A model generated the notes under the pieces. It ran no database searches and was not told the DNA's origin. It saw only the letters and a list, made by a program, of their open reading frames with translations. Source: Gallionellaceae bacterium (GTDB lineage: Bacteria > Pseudomonadota > Gammaproteobacteria > Burkholderiales > Gallionellaceae). From it: a stretch of 10,751 bases of DNA. The stretch covers positions 1 to 10,751 of the forward strand of contig JAUYFR010000271.1 of NCBI GenBank assembly GCA_030690855.1, written 5' to 3'. Positions within the stretch are counted from its first letter, which is position 1; every line of letters begins with the position of its first letter. Positions 1 to 5,772 of the stretch are shown here, one piece after another. The position numbers were made by a program, and so were the translations under genes.

Positions 1-1704
1 GATTTCAAAAACATGGCTTCTGGTTTCGGAAGGCAACTCCGGATCCATGTCTAAAATTTGCGAGTAACCCAAAATAGCGTTCAACGGGGTTCGTAGCTCA
101 TGGCTCATACTGGCTAAAAATTCACTCTTGGCGTGACTGGCCGCTTCGGCTAATACTTTTGCTTCTGCGAGTCGAATACTACTTTCACGAATAACGATTT
201 CAGATTCTTTCAGTGCCGTGATGTCGGTACGAATGGAGATATATTGGTAGGGTAAACCATTAGTATCCATGAACGGTACGATGCTACTTTCTACCCAGTA
301 CAAGCCCCCGTTTTTTGCACGATTACAGATCGTACCGCTCCAAACCTTGCCACTCGAAATGTCATCCCATATATTTTTATAAAACTCTGGAGGATGCGCT
401 CCAGATTTAAGTAAGCGATGGTTTTGACCGAGCAACTCTTCGAGCGAATAGCCACTGATGTCACTAAATTTCTGATTCACATAAATAATATTTCCTGCCA
501 CATCCGCCACGCTCACAATGGCATGTTCATCCAATGCTTGGCGTTGGCGTTCTTGTGCATAACGTGCCGCGCGCAACGATTCAGCTTGCTCAAGCGAGCG
601 CCGAAAATGACAGGCATGCATACCGACGACAGAGACCAAATGCATTGGCTCAACCGGCTTCATTAAAAAATGCTCACCGCCACGATCTAAAGCTTGCAAC
701 TGCGCAGAAACGTTTTCCTCGGTAGACACATAGACAATGGGAATTTCGGCATAGTGTTCATCATCATCCAAAATGGCGACTAACTCTGGGCCTGAACACT
801 GCGGCATGTACATGTCCAACAGCACAACTTCAGCAGGAAATTCCGCCAACACCTCCAATACAGTCAAAGGGTTTTCGACTTCGCGCACTTCCATGCCCGC
901 TTCTCTAAGCATATTAGAGTGTACTGCTAGCTCGATAGGGGAATCATCCACAACCAACACGCGATAAGGCCGCGTAGGAGATGAGGCAGTGAGTTCCACA
1001 ATCACACGCACCAACGTTTCGTGTTCAATAGGTTTAGATAAATAACGCGCCACACCTGCACGATGGGCGATTAATTTTGCGTTGATATCTTTTCGATCAC
1101 AAAGCAAGATAATTGGCACAAATTTTAAAATGCCTGCTTTGCTCTCAGCAATAGAACGTACACCGGCTTCTTTGTCATCCGTAAAGTACATGTCAAAAAT
1201 AACAGCCGCCGGCGGTTTTTGATCAATCAGCGAATGACTAAATTGGGCAAAATTTTGAAAAATTTCGTAGCGATACCCCGCCCTCTCCAATAAGAATCCT
1301 AACCATGCCGCTTGCTGTTCATCTCGATCGATGATGGAAATGCGTTCAGTTAAAGAAGAAATTTGCTCGGGTAGAAAATTGTGCAGGGGGTCTGCACTTT
1401 GTGCGGCGAGTTTAACCAGTGCATGACGCACTGCTTTCAAGTCAGATTCATTTACTCGCCTGTCCGTAGGCAATGAAGCCACTATGTGTTCCAGCTCGCG
1501 TGCAGCATCAACCACATCCATTAGCTGGTGCGTCTGTGCATTGAGCGCTAGGTCATGCACAGCATGCAACAAGACACTTACGGATTCTTGCACCCCTTGC
1601 CCAATTTCTTCTAATGTGACTTGCATCACAGAATAGATTTCTGGCAAATGAGCGATGAACTCACCACGCAAACGCGTTAACTTCGGCTGAATGCTACTGG
1701 CCAT
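1..1704 (-). CDS. Hybrid sensor histidine kinase with two N-terminal receiver domains (3' end outside window)
   Basis: The frame is open from an ATG at 1704 to base 1, giving 568 residues with no stop, so the protein continues past the window. A ribosome site AGGGAG (1709-1714) lies 4 nt before the ATG, and an in-frame TAA further upstream supports this start. Domains seen: residues 1-115, helical, with an Hpt-like stretch around His50 (HDLALNAQTHQL) that is too diverged to be sure; receiver 1 at about 122-238 with Asp126/Asp128, phospho-acceptor Asp171 and Lys224; receiver 2 at about 249-365 with Asp253/Asp254, Asp297 (LLDMYMP) and Lys349; PAS at about 390-496 ending in DITALKESE; a short coiled linker; then HisKA with SHELRTPLN, phospho-histidine His535. 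The HATPase domain must lie beyond the left edge. No membrane segment is visible, so it is probably cytosolic. The signal sensed is unknown. It is divergent from a chemoreceptor-PilZ gene, so a role in motility or c-di-GMP signalling is possible but inferred. Confidence 0.93.
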   Translation of the reverse strand, partial: MASSIQPKLTRLRGEFIAHLPEIYSVMQVTLEEIGQGVQESVSVLLHAVHDLALNAQTHQLMDVVDAARELEHIVASLPTDRRVNESDLKAVRHALVKLAAQSADPLHNFLPEQISSLTERISIIDRDEQQAAWLGFLLERAGYRYEIFQNFAQFSHSLIDQKPPAAVIFDMYFTDDKEAGVRSIAESKAGILKFVPIILLCDRKDINAKLIAHRAGVARYLSKPIEHETLVRVIVELTASSPTRPYRVLVVDDSPIELAVHSNMLREAGMEVREVENPLTVLEVLAEFPAEVVLLDMYMPQCSGPELVAILDDDEHYAEIPIVYVSTEENVSAQLQALDRGGEHFLMKPVEPMHLVSVVGMHACHFRRSLEQAESLRAARYAQERQRQALDEHAIVSVADVAGNIIYVNQKFSDISGYSLEELLGQNHRLLKSGAHPPEFYKNIWDDISSGKVWSGTICNRAKNGGLYWVESSIVPFMDTNGLPYQYISIRTDITALKESEIVIRESSIRLAEAKVLAEAASHAKSEFLASMSHELRTPLNAILGYSQILDMDPELPSETRSHVFEI

Positions 1705-1734
1705 TAAACTCCCTGATACAGGTTAAATATTAGC

Positions 1735-1769
1735 TACAACATAGCAGATAATCTTAGTTTACAACATAG
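1735..1769. repeat. Direct repeat TACAACATAG, two copies, in divergent intergenic region
   Basis: The 10-mer TACAACATAG occurs at 1735-1744 and 1760-1769, 25 bp start to start, just upstream of the kinase gene on the minus strand. Two helical turns of spacing would suit a regulator bound twice on one DNA face, but no known operator is recognised and chance is possible. Confidence 0.35.
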
Positions 1770-1829
1770 GGAAACTCTGGGTAAAAAATTCACTTTCGCG
1801 AAATTAATTTGCTTAACGATAAGTCACCC

Positions 1830-1856
1830 TAAACTTAAACAATTATCTGCCGATAA
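1830..1856 (+). promoter_or_regulatory. Sigma-28 (FliA) flagellar promoter for the chemoreceptor gene
   Basis: TAAA at 1830-1833, a spacer of exactly 15 nt, then GCCGATAA at 1849-1856. This matches the established FliA consensus TAAA-N15-GCCGATAA in every fixed base. Transcription would start near 1862-1866, leaving a leader of about 80 nt before the ATG at 1945. The gene served is a chemoreceptor, a classic late flagellar-regulon member, so sequence and context agree. Confidence 0.88.
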
Positions 1857-1898
1857 GAGAGATGCGGCTTGCATGGCATAACAGTACGGACACATTAT

Positions 1899-1919
1899 TT
1901 GAGTAGAATCTCTACTCAA
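1899..1919 (+). promoter_or_regulatory. Perfect 9-bp inverted repeat in the chemoreceptor leader
   Basis: TTGAGTAGA (1899-1907), spacer ATC, TCTACTCAA (1911-1919). If transcription begins at the sigma-28 promoter, this lies in the 5' leader, 14 nt before the GGAG ribosome site (1934-1937). It could be an mRNA stem-loop affecting translation or stability, or a dimeric-repressor operator. No U-tract follows, so it is not an intrinsic terminator. Confidence 0.55.
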
Positions 1920-1944
1920 TCAAGAATTTATTTGGAGCAATTCC

Positions 1945-3579
1945 ATGGACTGGTTTTTAAAATTAAGTATTCGCTGGAAGTTGCAACTCGGATTTTTTGT
2001 AGTAACGATGGTCACTACAATTTACAACCGTATTCTTGCTTCGCTTGAGCTCCAAGACATGATTGAAATTGCTCAGTCGGGTGGCGCAAGTGCCGCGATC
2101 ATTCAAGCGATGCAAGAGAATCGAGCGGCATATCACTTCAACTCAGTATGGGAGTCAGGGCTTGAATTTACCTTGCAGTTTTTCTTAATTGGCCTAGTAG
2201 CCAAAGCTTTCATCAAGCCGATTTTGGCCTTATGCGACGCCATGACAGCAATTGAAAAAGGTGATTTAACCAAGAAGGTAGAGATCACTGCGCTGGATGA
2301 AATCGGTACGCTACAGCGAATTTCTGCCAACGTTGTTACCAAACTCTCCAGCATTCTCGGCAACATTGAAAGTAGCGGCAAGCAGATGGAGCAGTCTGCC
2401 TTTCAAATCGCCACCATCGCAAAAAATATTGCCGAAGTGAGCCAGCAAGAGTCTAGCCGCTCAGCAGAGGTTGTTTCAGCAACGAAAAATCTGACTTCTA
2501 TCGCGCATGAGGTTAAAAGTAATGCCGATCTGGCGGCTACTAAAACTCGCCAAGTTGAGCAAAGTGCGCGTGATAGCGTTGTCGCTGTGCAACGCAATAT
2601 TGCAGAATTAGAAAGTGCGACTAATCAAGTAAGTCTAGCGTCTGCCGAAGTTGTTGAGCTAGAACAGGCTGCGGAAAAAATTACTCACATCATTGTCGCC
2701 ATACGCGATATCTCTGGACAGACTAACCTACTCGCGCTGAATGCAGCAATTGAGGCTGCCCGCGCAGGTGAACAAGGACGCGGGTTTGCAGTGGTGGCTG
2801 ACGAAGTACGCAAACTTGCGGAGCGCACCAACGTTTCAGCGCTAGAGGTCGATCAGATCGTGAGCGAGATTACCGAAAAAGTAAAACATCTCAGCGAGGC
2901 AATGTCAGCAGTGGTCGAACGTGTGCATAGCAGCCAGCAAGTTGCAGCAGAAACAGCGACTGTCATGGCAGAAATGGCAACGGGGGTTTCTGCTGCGGCG
3001 CAGGGTAACGATGCTATTTCAGAAGAAAGTCGAGGCCAGATGACACAGCTTGGTCAGCTCGAAGGTTCTTTAGATCGTTTGTTTGCTACGTTAAAAGAGA
3101 GCTCAACCAAAGTGGAAGCCACTGCGGTCATTAGCGGTGATCTGCACAAGGTAACGGCTGGCCTAAATGAAATTATGTCTGGCTTCACCTTTAATCGCGA
3201 AGCATCCAGTGCCGAGAAAAAAAATAACGACAAACGTCGCGCTCCTCGCTTAGAGCGTGGATTATTGGCAGTGATCAAAGATGAAAATGGGCTTGAACAA
3301 GACTCATTAACAGAAGATTTAAGTCTCACAGGCGCGCAGATCGCGTTGCAACATGCGTTGCCAGAAAAATCGAAGGTTAAAATCTCTCTCTATGTTCCCT
3401 ATCCCGATTTGGAGAAATATCGAAATCAAGAACCCGTTGCATTAAACGCGCAAGTACGCTGGCTACGTCAAGACGGTGACCGACTATTATGCGGCGTTGA
3501 GTTCCTGCACATAACGGGAAAAGAGAAACAAAACTTAGAGACGGTGTTCGGCTATTACAATACAGCCTCACAGTATTAA
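1945..3579 (+). CDS. Methyl-accepting chemotaxis protein with C-terminal PilZ domain
   Basis: This is a 544-residue inner-membrane chemoreceptor that should signal through CheW/CheA to the flagellar motor. The ATG is preceded by GGAG (1934-1937, 7 nt spacing). Order: hydrophobic segment at about 15-34; a loop of only about 37 residues; second hydrophobic segment at about 72-91; HAMP at about 90-143 (starting near Pro92); a long coiled-coil signalling region with the conserved hairpin tip at about 253-295 (ISGQTNLLALNAAIEAARAG then GRGFAVVADEVRKLAERT); and a PilZ domain at about 430-535. The PilZ carries both c-di-GMP motifs: R431-xxx-R435 and D458-x-S460-x-x-G463. No CheR-tethering pentapeptide ends the protein (it ends TASQY). 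The short outer loop leaves little room for a classic periplasmic ligand domain, so c-di-GMP or an internal cue may be the main input (inference). A sigma-28 promoter precedes it. Confidence 0.95.
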   Translation: MDWFLKLSIRWKLQLGFFVVTMVTTIYNRILASLELQDMIEIAQSGGASAAIIQAMQENRAAYHFNSVWESGLEFTLQFFLIGLVAKAFIKPILALCDAMTAIEKGDLTKKVEITALDEIGTLQRISANVVTKLSSILGNIESSGKQMEQSAFQIATIAKNIAEVSQQESSRSAEVVSATKNLTSIAHEVKSNADLAATKTRQVEQSARDSVVAVQRNIAELESATNQVSLASAEVVELEQAAEKITHIIVAIRDISGQTNLLALNAAIEAARAGEQGRGFAVVADEVRKLAERTNVSALEVDQIVSEITEKVKHLSEAMSAVVERVHSSQQVAAETATVMAEMATGVSAAAQGNDAISEESRGQMTQLGQLEGSLDRLFATLKESSTKVEATAVISGDLHKVTAGLNEIMSGFTFNREASSAEKKNNDKRRAPRLERGLLAVIKDENGLEQDSLTEDLSLTGAQIALQHALPEKSKVKISLYVPYPDLEKYRNQEPVALNAQVRWLRQDGDRLLCGVEFLHITGKEKQNLETVFGYYNTASQY

Positions 3580-3637
3580 TGATGTCTGTCCACGTTCGCT
3601 ATCAAAAGTTGAGATTCCGCTGTCCCAGTAAACTTTC

Positions 3638-3660
3638 GTGCTTCTTGAACGATGAAGCAC
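3638..3660 (+). other. Hairpin downstream of the chemoreceptor gene
   Basis: GTGCTTC (3638-3644) and GAAGCAC (3654-3660) can form a 7-bp stem with a 9-nt loop, about 60 nt after the chemoreceptor stop codon. It is followed by AAAAC and not by a run of T, so it is at best a mRNA 3'-end-stabilising hairpin or a weak terminator. Confidence 0.35.
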
Positions 3661-3682
3661 AAAACATTGAAGTGCGAAACTG

Positions 3683-3711
3683 TAGACAGAGTGGCGTACG
3701 GTGAATATAAT
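3683..3711 (+). promoter_or_regulatory. Sigma-70 promoter for tRNA-Asp
   Basis: TAGACA (3683-3688; one mismatch to TTGACA), 17-nt spacer, perfect TATAAT (3706-3711). It is followed at once by the GC-rich stretch GCGCGCC (3712-3718), a discriminator type found at stable-RNA promoters under stringent control. The start would be near 3718, about 125 nt before the mature tRNA. No other gene lies between, so tRNA-Asp is the likely target. Confidence 0.75.
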
Positions 3712-3720
3712 GCGCGCCGT

Positions 3721-3746
3721 TGCACTGCGTTAGACAATACAGTGCA
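3721..3746 (+). other. Inverted repeat in the tRNA-Asp precursor leader
   Basis: TGCACTG (3721-3727) and CAGTGCA (3740-3746) flank a 12-nt loop, right at the predicted start of the tRNA precursor. It may fold at the 5' end of the primary transcript or be an operator. The rest of the leader to 3843 shows no gene and no second tRNA. Confidence 0.4.
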
Positions 3747-3843
3747 TCGTTAATTTAGGTGTAGTTTAAAGATCGATTTTAGTTTCCCTCTTTAAATCAT
3801 AGGGCAACGAAGTTAATTCAAGCCCAGCATCACCATCAAAACT

Positions 3844-3920
3844 GGAGTGGTAGTTCAGTTGGTTAGAATACCGGCCTGTCACGCCGGGGGTCGCGGGTTC
3901 GAGTCCCGTCCACTCCGCCA
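3844..3920 (+). tRNA. tRNA-Asp, anticodon GTC
   Basis: This is a 77-nt cloverleaf. The acceptor stem GGAGTGG (3844-3850) pairs with CCACTCC (3910-3916), then discriminator G3917 and genomically encoded CCA (3918-3920). The anticodon stem CCGGC/GCCGG (3871-3875 with 3883-3887) encloses loop CTGTCAC, placing anticodon GTC at 3878-3880. The T arm has GGGTTCGAGTCCC. It reads GAC/GAU codons. A promoter lies about 130 bp upstream and an intrinsic terminator begins 55 bp downstream, so it appears to be a single-gene transcript. An integrase remnant follows it directly, suggesting that its 3' end once served as an attachment site. Confidence 0.98.
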
Positions 3921-3975
3921 ATCGTTGATTTTAAAGGGTTTTTTCCCTTTGAAATGAAAAAGGGATACAAAGTAG

Positions 3976-4007
3976 GGACACAACATAACTTGTTTGTGTC
4001 CTTTTTT
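3976..4007 (+). terminator. Intrinsic terminator after tRNA-Asp
   Basis: GGACACAA (3976-3983) pairs with TTGTGTCC (3994-4001), 8 bp with a 10-nt loop, followed by six T (4002-4007). This is a textbook rho-independent terminator in the direction of the tRNA. It ends only one base before the start of the integrase remnant, so that fragment has no usable ribosome site. Confidence 0.85.
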
Positions 4008-4008
4008 C

Positions 4009-4203
4009 ATGCCCCTAAATCTAGCGCATCACCTCAAAAAATCACGCTGTGGCATTTTCTATTTTCGAATGGCAGTCCCCGCCGCTTTGCGTTCAAAAAT
4101 AGGCAAAACTGAAATCATAATGCATCACAATCCTTCGAGGTGCCTGCCAAATTTACACCAATTTATTCGCCTTGATTTCGCTCTAATGGAAAATCTCGGT
4201 TAA
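4009..4203 (+). pseudogene. Tyrosine-recombinase (phage-type integrase) N-terminal remnant
   Basis: The frame from ATG 4009 encodes a stretch typical of the N-terminal end of phage and island integrases: HHLKKSRCGIFYFRMAVPAA followed by LRSKIGKTEI (residues 7-36, to base 4116). This resembles the usual beginning 'xxLxKRxGxxYFRxxxPxxLRxxIGKTEIRRSL'. After KTEI the similarity stops, replaced by unrelated sequence (IIMHHNPSRC...) until a TAA at 4201-4203. A complete integrase has roughly 350-450 residues, including a catalytic R-H-R-Y domain; none of that is present here in any frame I read. It lies 88 nt after the tRNA-Asp 3' end, where an integrase of a tRNA-integrating element would sit, and has no Shine-Dalgarno site. 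I read it as a dead scar of a lost prophage or island; identification rests on pattern memory. Confidence 0.7.
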
Positions 4204-4234
4204 AACCAGCAATGAAAATGATAGCGGCAAAAGG

Positions 4235-4270
4235 AAAAAAAAAGCCCACCCAATAGTTGGATAGGCTTTT
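4235..4270 (-). terminator. Probable intrinsic terminator of amt
   Basis: Read on the minus strand, AAAAGCC (pairing of 4264-4270 with 4240-4246) forms the base of an imperfect stem with an inner CCAA/TTGG pairing, followed by an uninterrupted run of nine T (complement of A at 4235-4243). It lies about 125 nt beyond the amt stop codon with no gene between, so it would end the amt transcript. Confidence 0.65.
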
Positions 4271-4306
4271 GAACACTTCGTTCGCTATTTGGCAGTATCA
4301 ATTTCA

Positions 4307-4374
4307 TTTAAAACTTTATTGTTTTGGCCTATCTCGCCATTTAAAACTATATTGTTCTGTTTAAAACTTTATTG
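4307..4374. repeat. Three direct copies of a 15-bp AT-rich repeat
   Basis: TTTAAAACTTTATTG occurs at 4307-4321 and 4360-4374, with a one-mismatch copy TTTAAAACTATATTG at 4340-4354. Start-to-start distances are 33 and 20 bp. The cluster lies just beyond the 3' end of amt and near an integrase scar. Spaced, repeated short motifs of this kind recall the multiple terminal repeats at ends of IS21-type insertion sequences, but no transposase or opposite end is seen, so the identity is open. Confidence 0.6.
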
Positions 4375-4393
4375 GTACGTAACAACAAAAACC

Positions 4394-5596
4394 TTACCAA
4401 CCGGACTCCCTCTCTGGCGTAGCAGTGATTTTATGGATACTTAAATCTGCACCATTAAATTCTTCTTCAGCATCTAGACGAATACCTACCCATTTTTTAA
4501 TTGCGCCATACACTACAAAACCGCCAATCAACGCAATACTAATGCCCAATAGTGTGCCTGTAAGCTGTGACATAAGGCTGACGCCACCAATTCCACCCAG
4601 TGCTTTTGAACCGAAAATACCGGCTGCAACTCCGCCCCATGCTCCACACAAACCGTGCAATGGCCAAACACCAAGCACATCGTCAATCTTCCAACGATTT
4701 TGAGTGAGGGTAAACATCCACACAAATAATCCACCTGCTACAGCACCTACAATCAATGCGCCAAGCGGATGCATCAAATCAGAGCCAGCACACACCGCCA
4801 CCAATCCAGCTAAAGGGCCGTTGTGCACAAAGCCAGGGTCATTTTTACCAACCCACAGCGCAACCAAGGTGCCGCCGACCATTGCCATCAGCGAATTCAC
4901 CGCGACTAGGCCACTAATTTTGCCAATTTCTTGCGCAGACATGACGTTAAAACCAAACCAACCTACAGTGAGTATCCAGGCACCCAGCGCTAAGAAAGGT
5001 ATGCTTGATGGCGGATGAGCAGAAATGTGACCGTCTTTGTTGTAGCGTCCGTTTCTTGCGCCAAGCAACAAAACTGCTGCCAGCGCAATCCAACCGCCTA
5101 CTGCATGCACGACAACTGAACCCGCAAAGTCATGAAATTCGGCACCAAATGTAGTCGCTAGCCATTGCTGAATTCCAAAATTATGGTTCCACGCGATCCC
5201 TTCAAATAATGGATAGACGAAGCCAACCAACATAAAGGTTGCTGCTAGCTGGGGATTAAATTTAGCTCTTTCGGCGATCCCTCCTGACACAATCGCTGGA
5301 ATGGCGGCTGCGAAAGTAAGCAAGAAAAAGAATTTGACTAAGTCATAGCCATTTTTTTGCGCTAATTCCTCTGCACCATTAAAAAAGTTCACTCCATAAG
5401 CGATGCTGTAACCAATAAAAAAATAGGCTAAGGTAGATATTGCAAAATCACTGATAATTTTGACTAAGGCATTCACCTGATTCTTTTTACGCACTGTCCC
5501 GAGCTCAAGAAAAGCGAAACCGGCGTGCATCGCAAGCACCATTATGGCGCCAAGCAATATAAACAGGGCATCCGCGCCCACTTTTAAGTTATCCAT
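4394..5596 (-). CDS. amtB: Ammonium transporter (Amt/AmtB family)
   Basis: This encodes a 400-residue inner-membrane channel conducting ammonium/ammonia, normally a trimer. It has about eleven hydrophobic segments and the family signature DFAGSVVVHAVGGW. The twin pore histidines are His164 and His314, 150 residues apart as in E. coli AmtB (168/318). Other family landmarks are MHAGFAFLELGTVRKKN at 23-39, IPAIVSGGIAERAKF at 99-113 and the C-terminal tail from about 374, the part that contacts PII proteins in relatives. I chose ATG 5596: it has GAGGG (5601-5605) 4 nt upstream and the family-typical beginning. A longer frame from TTG 5653 would start upstream of the sigma-54 promoter and adds 19 unlike residues. 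No glnK (PII) gene is adjacent in this window, unlike the common glnK-amtB pair. Sigma-54/NtrC-type control sites precede it, implying induction under nitrogen limitation. Confidence 0.95.
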   Translation of the reverse strand: MDNLKVGADALFILLGAIMVLAMHAGFAFLELGTVRKKNQVNALVKIISDFAISTLAYFFIGYSIAYGVNFFNGAEELAQKNGYDLVKFFFLLTFAAAIPAIVSGGIAERAKFNPQLAATFMLVGFVYPLFEGIAWNHNFGIQQWLATTFGAEFHDFAGSVVVHAVGGWIALAAVLLLGARNGRYNKDGHISAHPPSSIPFLALGAWILTVGWFGFNVMSAQEIGKISGLVAVNSLMAMVGGTLVALWVGKNDPGFVHNGPLAGLVAVCAGSDLMHPLGALIVGAVAGGLFVWMFTLTQNRWKIDDVLGVWPLHGLCGAWGGVAAGIFGSKALGGIGGVSLMSQLTGTLLGISIALIGGFVVYGAIKKWVGIRLDAEEEFNGADLSIHKITATPERESGW

Positions 5597-5600
5597 TATT

Positions 5601-5605
5601 CCCTC
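5601..5605 (-). promoter_or_regulatory. Ribosome binding site fixing the amtB start
   Basis: Minus-strand GAGGG lies 4 nt before ATG 5596. It supports this start over the upstream TTG at 5653, which has no comparable site. Confidence 0.75.
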
Positions 5606-5630
5606 ATTAAGTGCGAAACCTGCGCTTTGT

Positions 5631-5646
5631 TGCAAGTTTCGTTCCA
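5631..5646 (-). promoter_or_regulatory. Sigma-54 (RpoN) promoter of amtB
   Basis: The minus strand reads TGGAACGAAACTTGCA from 5646 to 5631. This matches the sigma-54 consensus TGGCACG-N4-TTGCA with a single difference (A for C in the -24 element), and the essential GG and GC are exactly 10 nt apart. The start would be near 5620, giving a leader of about 24 nt that contains the GAGGG ribosome site. Confidence 0.82.
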
Positions 5647-5710
5647 CAGGCAATAGCCATTGATTTTATTGAGATTTTTGAAATTCAGATGTAACTTCAG
5701 CCGCCAGAGT

Positions 5711-5727
5711 CTCACCAACTTGGTGCG
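5711..5727 (-). promoter_or_regulatory. NtrC-type enhancer site upstream of amtB
   Basis: The minus strand reads CGCACCAAGTTGGTGAG, compared with the NtrC consensus TGCACCA-N3-TGGTGCA; the core GCACCA-N3-TGGTG is intact. The perfect core palindrome is CACCAA-C-TTGGTG on the plus strand (5713-5725). Its centre is about 100 bp upstream of the predicted sigma-54 start, a usual enhancer distance. It overlaps a second palindrome, GTGCG-TT-CGCAC (5723-5734), which may be part of a wider binding region. Confidence 0.72.
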
Positions 5728-5772
5728 TTCGCACAAAATCCGCCCCAAATTAAAGCATTCAAAAAGTGTTGA

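Larger units (their letters stand above)
4117..4393. other. Gene-free, AT-rich stretch between integrase scar and amt
   Basis: Apart from the last codons of the integrase-remnant frame, no coding region can be supported here on either strand. It holds the probable amt terminator (4235-4270) and the three-copy 15-bp repeat (4307-4374). I looked for a second copy of the tRNA-Asp 3' end, which would mark the far end of an integrated element, and did not see one. Confidence 0.6.

Noticed and set aside
418..967. Plus-strand open frames at 418-666, 534-725 and 773-967
   Set aside because: They lie antisense to the continuous hybrid-kinase frame, encode low-complexity unrecognisable peptides and lack ribosome sites.
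3718..3843. A second tRNA or small gene in the long leader before tRNA-Asp
   Set aside because: No cloverleaf, no T-arm GTTCGA motif and no open frame with a ribosome site could be found.
3933..3950. AAAGGG-TTTTTT-CCCTTT hairpin as the tRNA terminator
   Set aside because: It has a weak AT-rich 6-bp stem and is followed by GAAATGAAAA instead of T; the hairpin at 3976-4007 is far better.
3994..4203. Intact small 69-residue gene starting inside the terminator stem
   Set aside because: The first residues fall in the terminator hairpin, there is no ribosome site, and the recognisable part is a broken integrase beginning; treated as a pseudogene from 4009.
3921..4393. Second copy of the tRNA-Asp 3' end (attR) marking an integrated element
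   Set aside because: No repeat of the tRNA 3' sequence is present in this stretch; only one attachment-like end remains.
4394..5653. amtB starting at TTG 5653 (419 residues)
   Set aside because: The sigma-54 promoter (5631-5646) lies inside this extension, the extra residues do not look like the family, and ATG 5596 has a good ribosome site.
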